Assembly: GCA_947447375.1 (NCBI GenBank)
Contig: CANFJB010000004.1
Location: 1-64,000, forward strand
From: Bacteroidota bacterium
Lineage (GTDB): Bacteria > Bacteroidota > Bacteroidia > Flavobacteriales > Flavobacteriaceae
Reading direction: 5' to 3'
Length of the DNA: 64,000 nucleotides
The position numbers were made by a program, and so were the translations under genes. Under the pieces are notes generated by a model, which worked only from the letters and a program-made list of their open reading frames with translations, was not told the DNA's origin and did no database searches. Shown here piece after piece: positions 9,095 through 18,021 of this stretch (its first letter is position 1; each line of letters starts with the position of its first letter).

Positions 9095-10852
9095 TTAATT
9101 ATCTCTAATAACGTGTGCAACACCTGTAATAGTATGCGAACCAGTTGAATTAGTATAAGTTCCATTAAATGTGATATCGATATATTGCCCTACCGCACCC
9201 ACACTACTTAAATTAAAGGAAACTGTGTTTACCGTTTGAACATTTATTGATCCAATATCAGCAGACGAAATTGAAAACATTGAAGTGGTATAGATTCCTG
9301 GTATATTGGTATTGCCATATAAATTAAATCCTTGCGTAGTATTTGGTGCAATTGTGTCGTATGCAGAAATCGACAATCCAGCAGCAGTGGTTCCTGAAGC
9401 TGTTCCTCTTCCAGATGCTGTAATATTTGCAATTATATATCTCACCGCATTAGTATCTATTCGATAAGAAATAAACTCCGAAATTGAATTACACGCTGTG
9501 ATATTCCCCACATTCGTAGTTGGACTAGTAAACGTAAAATTAATTGAATTGGTAGTTTGTAAGTTATCGTAATCGAAACCTTGTAAACTAAATCCAGTAT
9601 TGGTAGCGCTACAAACTAGCATTGTAAAACTAAAAGTACCATTGGTTACTGTTGCTAATTGGTTCTGGTTGCCGTAACGCATTAAAACATAGCCATTGGT
9701 AACATTTGTACCATCACATTTAAGAAGGTTTCCTTGAACTAAAGTCGATTGAATAGTTGAATTAGCAATAACTAAATTAGGCAAAGTGGTATCTGCAGAA
9801 AACGGCCCTATAGTAGTTGTGCTAACAATATTTCCACAAGAATCAAAAACTACCATCGTTAAAGTTTCATTTGCAGGAACTAATCCGCTAACTAAACCTT
9901 GACCATTTGTGGTGCCATTAACAGTGTAAGAATTGGTTGCTCTTCGTATTCCTACTCTCACATTTGCTAAAGGCGTAGCATTTGAATTTACCACTGTTAC
10001 CGATAATCTAACTGTTGGGAATTGAGCATCGCAGTTCCACCATGAAAAGTGAGAAACGGTACCTACATATTTTGTTCCTTGCTTAGTCGCAGCTCCTTCT
10101 TCTTTCCAATATCCTAGCGTTTCATCAAAATGCCAAAGTGGAATTGTTGTTGGTGAAGCCGATAATTGTGATGTAGCGATAGGCATTTCAATTTGTGCTG
10201 TGGTTGAAAGTTGCAATTTTTGTGATGCAGCACCTCGCAACTCAATATTCATCATACCATAAGATTCCAATACTCGCTCCTCACCGCTTGCATTTTGTGC
10301 CAATAACATTCCAGGCATTTTATCAACAGTAGTGGCGTCAGTTGGGTCTAAATGTTTCATTATAACACTTACCACACCAGAATAGGCCTGACCAGTTTCT
10401 GTTTTGAAATTACCATCAAAAGTTACTTTAGCACCATTTGCTAAAGAAATACTTCCCGTTGCACCTGAATTTACAGTACCTACAATAGTTCCTGATAATA
10501 GCGTAATTCTAACATTATTCATTCCATTAGTTGGAACTAAGGAGCGGGAACCATCTAGGTAGCCTGCTTTTTTTGCTGTTACAAATGCAAACTTATCTCG
10601 AACTGTTGCGTTATTGATGATAAAAACACCATTTACATCGGTTGTTGCTGTTTTATTTGCAACGGTAATAGCAACGTTAGAAACAGGATTATTGCTTTCG
10701 TCAAGAATTTGTCCTGTAAAATTTTTCGTTACTTCACTTCCAAAGTTTAATGGAGTAGCATTTGAATTTCCGTCAATTCCTGAATCACTACTACAATTGT
10801 TGAATAAAAAAGGAAATAACAAAACCAAAATTAAGAGTCTTTTTGAAGTCAT
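9095..10852 (-). CDS. Outer-surface lipoprotein with carboxypeptidase-regulatory-like domains
   Basis: A 585-residue protein with a lipoprotein signal ending LFNNC (Cys20) and an SSDSG stretch after it. Residues about 43-115 look like a carboxypeptidase-regulatory/Ig-like fold: FTGQILDESNNPVSNVAITVANK, then TTDVNGVFII. A second such fold is near 280-350 (VTVVNSNATPLANVRVGI). Between them are MLLAQNASGEERVLESYGMMNIEL and PLWHFDETLGYWKEEG, a layout I know from Bacteroidetes surface lipoproteins and distantly from animal CILP/FAM171-type extracellular domains. The C-terminal third is beta-rich and Thr/Asn-rich. No enzyme motif was seen. It is a single gene with a terminator after it and a TACATTTG box before it. 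Function unknown. Confidence 0.75.
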   Translation of the reverse strand: MTSKRLLILVLLFPFLFNNCSSDSGIDGNSNATPLNFGSEVTKNFTGQILDESNNPVSNVAITVANKTATTDVNGVFIINNATVRDKFAFVTAKKAGYLDGSRSLVPTNGMNNVRITLLSGTIVGTVNSGATGSISLANGAKVTFDGNFKTETGQAYSGVVSVIMKHLDPTDATTVDKMPGMLLAQNASGEERVLESYGMMNIELRGAASQKLQLSTTAQIEMPIATSQLSASPTTIPLWHFDETLGYWKEEGAATKQGTKYVGTVSHFSWWNCDAQFPTVRLSVTVVNSNATPLANVRVGIRRATNSYTVNGTTNGQGLVSGLVPANETLTMVVFDSCGNIVSTTTIGPFSADTTLPNLVIANSTIQSTLVQGNLLKCDGTNVTNGYVLMRYGNQNQLATVTNGTFSFTMLVCSATNTGFSLQGFDYDNLQTTNSINFTFTSPTTNVGNITACNSISEFISYRIDTNAVRYIIANITASGRGTASGTTAAGLSISAYDTIAPNTTQGFNLYGNTNIPGIYTTSMFSISSADIGSINVQTVNTVSFNLSSVGAVGQYIDITFNGTYTNSTGSHTITGVAHVIRDN

Positions 10853-10881
10853 AATGTCTTTGTTTTGAGGTTAATACCTAT

Positions 10882-10889
10882 CAAATGTA
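10882..10889 (-). promoter_or_regulatory. -7 box TACATTTG for the lipoprotein gene
   Basis: Read on the minus strand this is TACATTTG, an exact TAnnTTTG match, 29 bases before the start codon at 10852. Confidence 0.6.
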
Positions 10890-10901
10890 TAAATAATAAT
10901 A

Positions 10902-12974
10902 TTAATTGGACGGTTTTTCGTTTAAAATTTTACTTAAAATTAAGTTTTCTTCTTTCGGTAAATTGGGTAAAAGCTGTTCTAAATAAGTTCGAATGTTAGG
11001 ATTTTTCAATAATAAACGGATTTTATCTTTTCCAAATTTTGAAAATTGCCATCGGTAACTGGTCAATGAATTTACTAGGTTTGGAAGTACATTTTTGTCT
11101 TTATCATTAATGAAAAGTAAGTTTTCCATTGCATTTTGTCGAATAGAAGTTTCGAATTCAGGATTACAGTAATTCAATAATTCATCATAGAATTTTGCTT
11201 TGTCCGCCATTTGGTACTCTTTGGTTCCAAGCGCTACTGTCAGCCATAAAATTCTTAGATTCTTATCATTAAATCCTATCCATTCTTTTGAATTATCTAA
11301 AATTCTCTTTTGATCTTCAGGAAATTGAGCCCAAAACGTGCTCAATGAAATTTCTTTGGTAATATAGGAAGTGTCATTCAATAGCGATTCGAAATCCGAT
11401 TTAAACTCCAATGACACTTTCGGAGTGGTATTCGCAATTGCTTGTCGAACATTAATTTCGTTTGTTGCTAAAGCCAACATTAAAAGTTGCTTTTTTTCCT
11501 CAAATGGCACTTTTTCACACTGATAAATGATTTCTTCTTTTATTGGATAATAATCGTCGGAAATCATTGTTTTTTCGAATAATTCCCGCTTTTCAGCAAA
11601 AGGAATTGCTTTCATTCGTTTTATATCTAAAAGTGTTTTTATCGACTTGTTTTTAGATAATAATTGGATGGCATAATCATAATCGAATTTCGGATTTTCA
11701 AGCCATTTCTTTCTAAATGCTTCACAATCGTAATTAGATATTTTCTTGATTTCATTCAAAAAATCATCAGTAGTTACATTTTTAAAAGAGTATTTATTTA
11801 GATAGTTTTTAACTGCCTTTTGGAAAGTCTTAGAACCAATTTCTTCTCTTAAAATAAATAATAACCAAGCGCCTTTTTGATAATACGATAATGTACTTGC
11901 TTTTTCACTTAAAATTGGAATAGAATCCGTTTTTGATGCATTTCTCAACTGAATCGAAGTGTCAAATAGCTTTTTATAAAAATAATCATCCCCAAAAACT
12001 TCTTTTTCAGCTAATAAAGCATAATAAGTTGCAAAACCTTCTTGTAGCCAATGGTGTTTTCCCGATTGAGCCGTGATTAAATCGCCAAACCATTGGTGAG
12101 CCAATTCATGCGCATTTACATTTACATAATTCTTATCGTTAAAACCAATTTCATCAACCACAAAATCTCTTGAAAACAGGGTAGCCGAAGTATTTTCCAT
12201 ACCAGCATATAAAAAATCGCGAACGGGAACTTGCTTGTAAACTTCCCATGTATATTTTAAACCAATCTCTTTTTCGAAAAAATCAAATATGGTTTTAGAA
12301 TAACGATAAGTCGGTTCCAACTTACTAAAATCTTCTTTTTCGATATAATAAAATAAAGATTTCCCACTCTGCGACTGCTCTTCTTTAATTTCAAATTTGC
12401 CTATTGCAATCATCAAAAGATAGCTGCTCATGGGCTTTTTCATTCGGTAATTCCAAATAAAATTGTCTTGACTTGTAATTTTGTTTTCTAATTTTCCATT
12501 GGAAATAACTTGAAACTGATTGTTAAATTTGATATCCAAATTGAATATCAATTTCTCATTAGGATCATCAAAACTTGGAAACCAATTGCTCGTGTATTTT
12601 CCTTGACCTTGAGTCCATATTTGTAACTGCTCCCCTTTTCCTACAAAATACATCGCTTGTTTTGGTCGCGCCAAATAATTGAAAGTCAACTTGTTTTTAC
12701 CTGATTTATAACCTTCAAAAAGTAAGATTTGTTTTCTATTATTGCTGTATTTAACTTCGATATTATTAATTTTCAAATTGGTAAATTCAATATTCTGTGC
12801 ATCAATTTTTATAGTATCGATTGATTTGTTGATTATAAAATCATAGGTAACTTCTCCCGAAACTGATTTGTCCATTGGGTTGACTTCAATTTTACCTAAA
12901 ACTGAAGTAAAATCAACTGATTTTGATTGTTGTGCAAATGAAAATAAGGAAACAAATAAAAGTAAATATCTCAT
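10902..12974 (-). CDS. M1 family zinc aminopeptidase
   Basis: A 690-residue exported peptidase with signal peptide MRYLLLFVSLFSFAQQ. The catalytic signature is complete: H289-E-L-A-H293 and, after 18 residues, E312 (HELAHQWFGD ... HHWLQE). The substrate-anchoring loop appears as YAGMENTSA, equivalent to GAMEN. An N-terminal beta-domain carries YLARPKQAMYFVGKGEQLQIWTQGQG, and the C-terminal part is alpha-helical. It should remove N-terminal residues from peptides in the periplasm or outside the cell. The gene starts 3 bases after the DUF1697 gene, so the two are one transcript. Confidence 0.92.
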   Translation of the reverse strand: MRYLLLFVSLFSFAQQSKSVDFTSVLGKIEVNPMDKSVSGEVTYDFIINKSIDTIKIDAQNIEFTNLKINNIEVKYSNNRKQILLFEGYKSGKNKLTFNYLARPKQAMYFVGKGEQLQIWTQGQGKYTSNWFPSFDDPNEKLIFNLDIKFNNQFQVISNGKLENKITSQDNFIWNYRMKKPMSSYLLMIAIGKFEIKEEQSQSGKSLFYYIEKEDFSKLEPTYRYSKTIFDFFEKEIGLKYTWEVYKQVPVRDFLYAGMENTSATLFSRDFVVDEIGFNDKNYVNVNAHELAHQWFGDLITAQSGKHHWLQEGFATYYALLAEKEVFGDDYFYKKLFDTSIQLRNASKTDSIPILSEKASTLSYYQKGAWLLFILREEIGSKTFQKAVKNYLNKYSFKNVTTDDFLNEIKKISNYDCEAFRKKWLENPKFDYDYAIQLLSKNKSIKTLLDIKRMKAIPFAEKRELFEKTMISDDYYPIKEEIIYQCEKVPFEEKKQLLMLALATNEINVRQAIANTTPKVSLEFKSDFESLLNDTSYITKEISLSTFWAQFPEDQKRILDNSKEWIGFNDKNLRILWLTVALGTKEYQMADKAKFYDELLNYCNPEFETSIRQNAMENLLFINDKDKNVLPNLVNSLTSYRWQFSKFGKDKIRLLLKNPNIRTYLEQLLPNLPKEENLILSKILNEKPSN

Positions 12975-12977
12975 AAC

Positions 12978-13523
12978 TTATCGTTCTTCATATATTTTTA
13001 ATAACTGAGAAACTGTATTCCAATTTCTAATGGTAGCTGTCAAATTGAGTTTTTTCTCAATATATTTTTGATCCAATCTCGTTTTCCCTGCCCCAATATG
13101 GTATTTTATAAATATTCTAGTGTTATCAATTTGAACTTCATCTGGCTTGAACTGACTCATTTTTAAATCATTTATACTATCCGATTTTAATTCTTTAGAT
13201 ACAAAAGCAACATACAACTTTTTAGTGTCAACGTCTTTCTCTTTTAGAAAATTACAATTGGTAAAACACGCTTGTAAATCAGCTTTAGAAATTACAATTA
13301 TTGGTACATCATAACCAAAAACCCTATAAATTTCTTGCTTAATGACAAATGCAATTTTAGCTGGACTTTCTTCATCAGAATCCAAAAAAACATTTCCTGA
13401 TTGGATATAAGTTTGAACATTTTGAAAACCCATATTCTCAAGAGTATTTTTCAAAATGTCCATTTTAATCATGTTATGACCGGAAACATTAATTCCTCGA
13501 AGCAGTGCTAAATGGGTTTGCAT
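12978..13523 (-). CDS. DUF1697 family protein
   Basis: A 181-residue cytoplasmic protein starting MQTHLALLRGINVSGHNMIKM, the clear N-terminal signature of DUF1697, continued by TYIQSGNVFLDSDEE and the late motif IRNWNTV near the end. The length is normal for the family. No catalytic activity is established for DUF1697 and none can be inferred here. It is the promoter-proximal gene of a two-gene unit with the aminopeptidase, and divergent from recG. Confidence 0.9.
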   Translation of the reverse strand: MQTHLALLRGINVSGHNMIKMDILKNTLENMGFQNVQTYIQSGNVFLDSDEESPAKIAFVIKQEIYRVFGYDVPIIVISKADLQACFTNCNFLKEKDVDTKKLYVAFVSKELKSDSINDLKMSQFKPDEVQIDNTRIFIKYHIGAGKTRLDQKYIEKKLNLTATIRNWNTVSQLLKIYEER

Positions 13524-13541
13524 TAGTATTTATTTAAGTAT

Positions 13542-13549
13542 CAAAGATA
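13542..13549 (-). promoter_or_regulatory. -7 box TATCTTTG for the DUF1697-aminopeptidase unit
   Basis: Exact TAnnTTTG on the minus strand, 18 bases before the start at 13523. The divergent recG has TATCTTCG at 13626-13633, one base off the consensus. Confidence 0.6.
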
Positions 13550-13660
13550 TTGCCTTTGATTAATATATCACAACTTTCGTCAAATAAGTTCTAGAATCTC
13601 ATTTTCAAATTTGCAAACAAAAAGCTATCTTCGCTGTAAATAGTTCAAAGACTAAAAAAA

Positions 13661-15766
13661 ATGTCTCAATTGCTTCAAACTCCCATTGAATTCCTAAAAG
13701 GCGTTGGCCCCCAACGTGGAGAATTGTTGCGCAAAGAATTAGGCATTCATAAATATCTCGATTTAATCAATTTATATCCGTACCGCTACATTGACAGAAC
13801 TCGTTATTACAAAATCAACGAATTAGACAACAATAGCGTTGAAGTTCAATTGATTGGAAAAATAATCCACATTAAAACGGTTGAACCTGCAAAGGGTAAA
13901 AAAAGATTGGTTGCCACATTTGTAGATGAAACCGGGCAAATGGAGCTGGTTTGGTTTCAAGGTCATAAATGGATTCGAGAGAGTTTAGAATTAAATGTTC
14001 CGATAGTGATTTTTGGAAAATGCACCTCATTTGGGAATACATACAATATGGCTCATCCTGAAATTGAACTTTTGTCGGACCACGAAAAGAGTTTGCGTTC
14101 GGCAATGCAACCCGTTTATCCATCTACAGAAACGCTTACCAACAGAGGGATTACCAATAAAGTTGTGAATAAATTAATGCAACAATTATTTCTAGAAACG
14201 CAAAATTTATTTTCAGAAACACTTCCAGAATACTTACGAACCGAACTTAATTTAATTTCAAAAAAAGAAGCACTTTTCAATATTCATTTTCCAAAAAACG
14301 CTGAAATATTGGCGAAAGCCCAATTCCGATTGAAGTTTGAAGAGTTATTTTACATACAGTTGCATTTAATTACCAAGAATTTAGTTCGCAAACATAAAAT
14401 TAAAGGCCATGCATTTAATAAAGTAGGAAATTTATTTAGCGATTTCTATGAAAACCACTTGCCGTTTGAATTGACAAATGCGCAAAAAAGAGTTCTCAAA
14501 GAAATTAGAAATGACATGGGAAATCCGGCTCAAATGAATCGATTGTTGCAAGGAGATGTTGGGTCTGGAAAAACAATTGTGGCATTTATGAGTATGCTTT
14601 TGGCATTGGACAATGGATTTCAAGCTTGTTTGATGGCGCCTACAGAAATTCTAGCCAATCAACATTTTATTGGTTTGTCAGAATTGGCTAAAACAATGAA
14701 TATCAATATTAAAAAGCTAACTGGTTCATCAAAAACTTCAGAAAGAAAAATTATTCATGAGGAATTGGAAAACGGTGAATTACAACTATTAATTGGCACC
14801 CATGCTTTATTGGAAGAAAAGGTAAAATTTCAAAATTTAGGTTTAGCAATAATTGATGAGCAACACCGATTTGGAGTAGAACAACGTTCAAAATTGTGGA
14901 AGAAAAATGAAATTCCACCACACGTTTTAGTCATGACAGCCACCCCTATTCCAAGGACTTTGGCGATGAGTTTGTATGGAGATTTAGATATTTCATTGAT
15001 TGATGAGTTGCCGCCTGGCAGAAAACCCATCAAAACAGTCCATCGTTACGATAACAATCGTTTGAATGTAATGGCATTTGTAAACGATCAAATTGATTTA
15101 GGGCGACAAATTTATGTTGTATTTCCATTAATACAAGAGTCTGAAAAGATGGATTTTAAAGATTTAATGGACGGTTACGACACGATTTCAAGAGAATTTC
15201 CTTTGCCTAAATATGCCGTTTCAATACTTCATGGAAAAATGAAAGCGGCCGAAAAAGATTTTGAAATGAAACGATTTGCAGAAGGAAAAACCAACATTAT
15301 GGTTGCTACAACTGTTATAGAAGTTGGTGTTAATATTCCGAATGCTAGCGTTATGATCGTAGAAAGCGCAGAACGTTTTGGGCTTTCACAATTGCATCAA
15401 TTGCGTGGACGCGTTGGTCGTGGTGCGGATCAAAGTTATTGTATACTAATGACTTCCAATAAGTTATCAAACAATAGCAAAACTCGAATGGAGACTATGG
15501 TTCGAACCAATGATGGCTTTGAAATTGCAGAGGTCGACTTAAAACTTCGAGGCCCCGGAGACTTAATGGGGACACAACAAAGCGGCGTTTTAAACCTTCA
15601 AATTGCCGATTTAGTTAAAGATAGAGATATTTTAACCTTGGCTCGAAATTATGCAGTTAAAATATTAAAAGAAGACGCAGCTTTGGAAAAACCTATCAAT
15701 TCAATATTAAGAGAAGTATTTATGGAAATATCCAAACGAAAAAATATTTGGAATTACATAAGTTAG
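13661..15766 (+). CDS. recG: ATP-dependent DNA helicase RecG
   Basis: A 701-residue helicase that remodels stalled replication forks and branch-migrates Holliday junctions. The N-terminal wedge/OB region has IEFLKGVGPQRGELLRKELGI and an OB strand set around residues 60-130. Motif I is LLQGDVGSGKT (about 295-305), motif II DEQH, motif III TATPIPRT, and the helicase C domain shows ATTVIEVGVNIPNA and QLRGRVGRG. The C-terminal TRG-like region includes DLKLRGPGDLMGTQQSG. The length is standard for RecG. It stands 64 bases upstream of a T9SS cargo gene but is functionally unrelated to it. Confidence 0.97.
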   Translation: MSQLLQTPIEFLKGVGPQRGELLRKELGIHKYLDLINLYPYRYIDRTRYYKINELDNNSVEVQLIGKIIHIKTVEPAKGKKRLVATFVDETGQMELVWFQGHKWIRESLELNVPIVIFGKCTSFGNTYNMAHPEIELLSDHEKSLRSAMQPVYPSTETLTNRGITNKVVNKLMQQLFLETQNLFSETLPEYLRTELNLISKKEALFNIHFPKNAEILAKAQFRLKFEELFYIQLHLITKNLVRKHKIKGHAFNKVGNLFSDFYENHLPFELTNAQKRVLKEIRNDMGNPAQMNRLLQGDVGSGKTIVAFMSMLLALDNGFQACLMAPTEILANQHFIGLSELAKTMNINIKKLTGSSKTSERKIIHEELENGELQLLIGTHALLEEKVKFQNLGLAIIDEQHRFGVEQRSKLWKKNEIPPHVLVMTATPIPRTLAMSLYGDLDISLIDELPPGRKPIKTVHRYDNNRLNVMAFVNDQIDLGRQIYVVFPLIQESEKMDFKDLMDGYDTISREFPLPKYAVSILHGKMKAAEKDFEMKRFAEGKTNIMVATTVIEVGVNIPNASVMIVESAERFGLSQLHQLRGRVGRGADQSYCILMTSNKLSNNSKTRMETMVRTNDGFEIAEVDLKLRGPGDLMGTQQSGVLNLQIADLVKDRDILTLARNYAVKILKEDAALEKPINSILREVFMEISKRKNIWNYIS

Positions 15767-15830
15767 CTTAATTAAACGTATGTTTTTACAATAATTTATA
15801 TAAATTTACATTCAATTTTAAAACGCCAAT

Positions 15831-17936
15831 ATGAGTTTATTTTTTAATAAATTAGCTAGAAGATTATCTGTAATCGCTTTGTTATTTTCATTAACTATTT
15901 CGGCACAAAACGATTGTGTTGACGCTATATTTATTTGTGGTAACGCCAACTTATCTGGGCTTACAGCCAATGGAATTGGAGTACAAGAAATTAATCCTGG
16001 AAATGCTTGCGGTTTAGGTGAAAATAATAGTTTGTGGCTTAAAATTAAAATTAGAACTGGAGGGACTTTAGGGTTTACTTTAACTCCACAAAGTCCTAAT
16101 TTAATTGAAGATTTAGATTTTTGGATTTTCGGTCCAAATGTCACTTGTGGAAATTTAGGAACCGCCATTAGATGTTCCACTACTAATCCACTTCAAGCCA
16201 ATTTAACTGATAATTTAACGGGTTTAAGTAGTACCGAAATAGACGTTAGTGAAGGGCCCGGACCTGATGGTAATAGTTTTGTTCAATGGATGAATGTTTT
16301 AGATAATGAAACCTATTATATAGCGGTTGACAGACCTGTAGGTGTAAGTGCTTTTTCAATTTCATGGTCTGGAACTGCTACTTTTTTTCAAGCACCAACT
16401 ACTATAACAAAAATTGATTTTCAAAAATGTAGTTTACCTAATTTTCCTGGCGAAGCATTTTTTGATATGACCCCAAATACTAGTTTAGCCATTGGTGCTC
16501 AACCTAATTTAGTGGCTACTTATCATACCAGCTATAATGATGCAGTAACCAATACCAATGCAATTGCTAATCCCAACAATTTTAGGAATACCGCAAATCC
16601 GCAACAAATTTTCATCAGATTAAGTAATACTTTTACTGGTTGTTTTGCAATTACCGATTTTAATTTATCCGTTTTACCACCAACAATTAGTGCTTTTACT
16701 TACAATTCACCCATTTGTATTAACGATATAAATCCAATAATAATTCCTGCAACGGGATTTACAAATGGAGGAACATTTACATCAACCGCTGGATTGAGCA
16801 TTAACGCTGCTACGGGCGAAATTAATCTTGCTAATAGTATACCAGGAAGCTACCAAGTTACCTATACTTTAATTGCAAATCCGGCGATATGCCAAACCGC
16901 TTCAACTTCTAGTTTTACAATTGTAATAAATCCTCTTCCGAGTATTACATTAAATGCCGCAATTCCAACTTTGTGCTTAAATTCGGTAATCAACCCAATT
17001 GCATTTAATATTGGTGGTTTGGCAACAAATGCATCCATAACTTCGGGAAATTTACCCACAGGATTATCAGGGAATTATAACAATAATGTTTTTACGATTT
17101 CAGGAACACCTACAACGACAGGAACTTTTAATTTCACAGTTACAACCCAGGGCGGATGTGCTCCAGCAGCAGTTTATAATGGGACTTTGATTGTAAATAG
17201 TTTGCCAATAGTGACTTTACCACAAGATGGTTATATTTGTTTAGATGACGCTGGAAATTCACTTGGTAGCTACACTTTAATTGCCAATCTAAGTTCAGCA
17301 AGTCATACATTTGTTTGGTCAAATAGCGCTGGAATTATTGCAGGTCAAACTAGAAATAATTATCGAGCTACTCAACCAGGTCCTTATTCTGTTGTTGCTA
17401 CCAATAATATCACTGGCTGTTCCGCTACTGCAAATACTACTATTGATACTCATTTACCTCCTGAAATTGTTACTGCTGTAGTTTCTAATTATTTTTCGGA
17501 AATACAAACTGTTACTGTTAATGTAACACCTGCAGGAGTTTACGAATACAGATTAGATTTTAACCCGTACCAAGATAGTAATGTATTCACAAATTTATCA
17601 ATGGGAACTCATGACATATGGGTTAGAGATTTGTTTTACTGTGGAGTTAAAAAAATTACGGTTCAAATAATTGATTATCCAACTTATTTTACCCCAAATG
17701 GTGATACAATTCATGATACTTGGAATATTACTGAACTTAAAAATCAACCCAATTCCTATATTGACCTATTTGATCGATATGGAAAACTTATTAGACAAAT
17801 AAAACCATCAGGGCCAGGATGGGATGGTACCTATAATGGAAACCCTTTACCCGCAACAGATTATTGGTTTACAGTTTATTATTCAGAATTAGGTACTTTT
17901 CAGAAATTTAGTTCCCATTTTTCATTGGTTAGATAG
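15831..17936 (+). CDS. T9SS type B sorting domain surface protein
   Basis: A 701-residue secreted protein with signal peptide MSLFFNKLARRL...LTISAQ. The N-terminal module (about 27-185, NDCVDAIFICGNANLSGL, then DFWIFGPN and WMNVLDNETYYIAVDRP) is the pre-peptidase-like jelly roll common to flavobacterial gliding/adhesion cargo. Residues 190-600 are Ig-like repeats rich in Asn, Thr and Pro. The last about 85 residues are the type B (gliding-motility-associated, CHU_C-like) signal: YFTPNGDTIHDTWNI, IDLFDRYGKLI, GWDGTYNGNPLPATDYWF. It should be exported by T9SS and held on the surface; ligand unknown. It is monocistronic, with pheT starting 86 bases later. Confidence 0.9.
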   Translation: MSLFFNKLARRLSVIALLFSLTISAQNDCVDAIFICGNANLSGLTANGIGVQEINPGNACGLGENNSLWLKIKIRTGGTLGFTLTPQSPNLIEDLDFWIFGPNVTCGNLGTAIRCSTTNPLQANLTDNLTGLSSTEIDVSEGPGPDGNSFVQWMNVLDNETYYIAVDRPVGVSAFSISWSGTATFFQAPTTITKIDFQKCSLPNFPGEAFFDMTPNTSLAIGAQPNLVATYHTSYNDAVTNTNAIANPNNFRNTANPQQIFIRLSNTFTGCFAITDFNLSVLPPTISAFTYNSPICINDINPIIIPATGFTNGGTFTSTAGLSINAATGEINLANSIPGSYQVTYTLIANPAICQTASTSSFTIVINPLPSITLNAAIPTLCLNSVINPIAFNIGGLATNASITSGNLPTGLSGNYNNNVFTISGTPTTTGTFNFTVTTQGGCAPAAVYNGTLIVNSLPIVTLPQDGYICLDDAGNSLGSYTLIANLSSASHTFVWSNSAGIIAGQTRNNYRATQPGPYSVVATNNITGCSATANTTIDTHLPPEIVTAVVSNYFSEIQTVTVNVTPAGVYEYRLDFNPYQDSNVFTNLSMGTHDIWVRDLFYCGVKKITVQIIDYPTYFTPNGDTIHDTWNITELKNQPNSYIDLFDRYGKLIRQIKPSGPGWDGTYNGNPLPATDYWFTVYYSELGTFQKFSSHFSLVR

Positions 17937-17993
17937 TTAATAATTGGTGTTAAAAAAGCAATAAAAATCTTTCTTACTACAATTTGCAATCCT

Positions 17994-18001
17994 TATATTT
18001 G
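17994..18001 (+). promoter_or_regulatory. -7 box TATATTTG for pheT
   Basis: Exact TAnnTTTG, 20 bases before the pheT start at 18022. No good TTTG is seen at the usual distance upstream. Confidence 0.5.
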
Positions 18002-18021
18002 CATCATTATTAAAGAAAAAT

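Noticed and set aside
15818-16180. Minus-strand frame of 120 residues opposite the type B T9SS gene
   Set aside because: A shadow of the plus-strand gene, which has a signal peptide and sorting domain.
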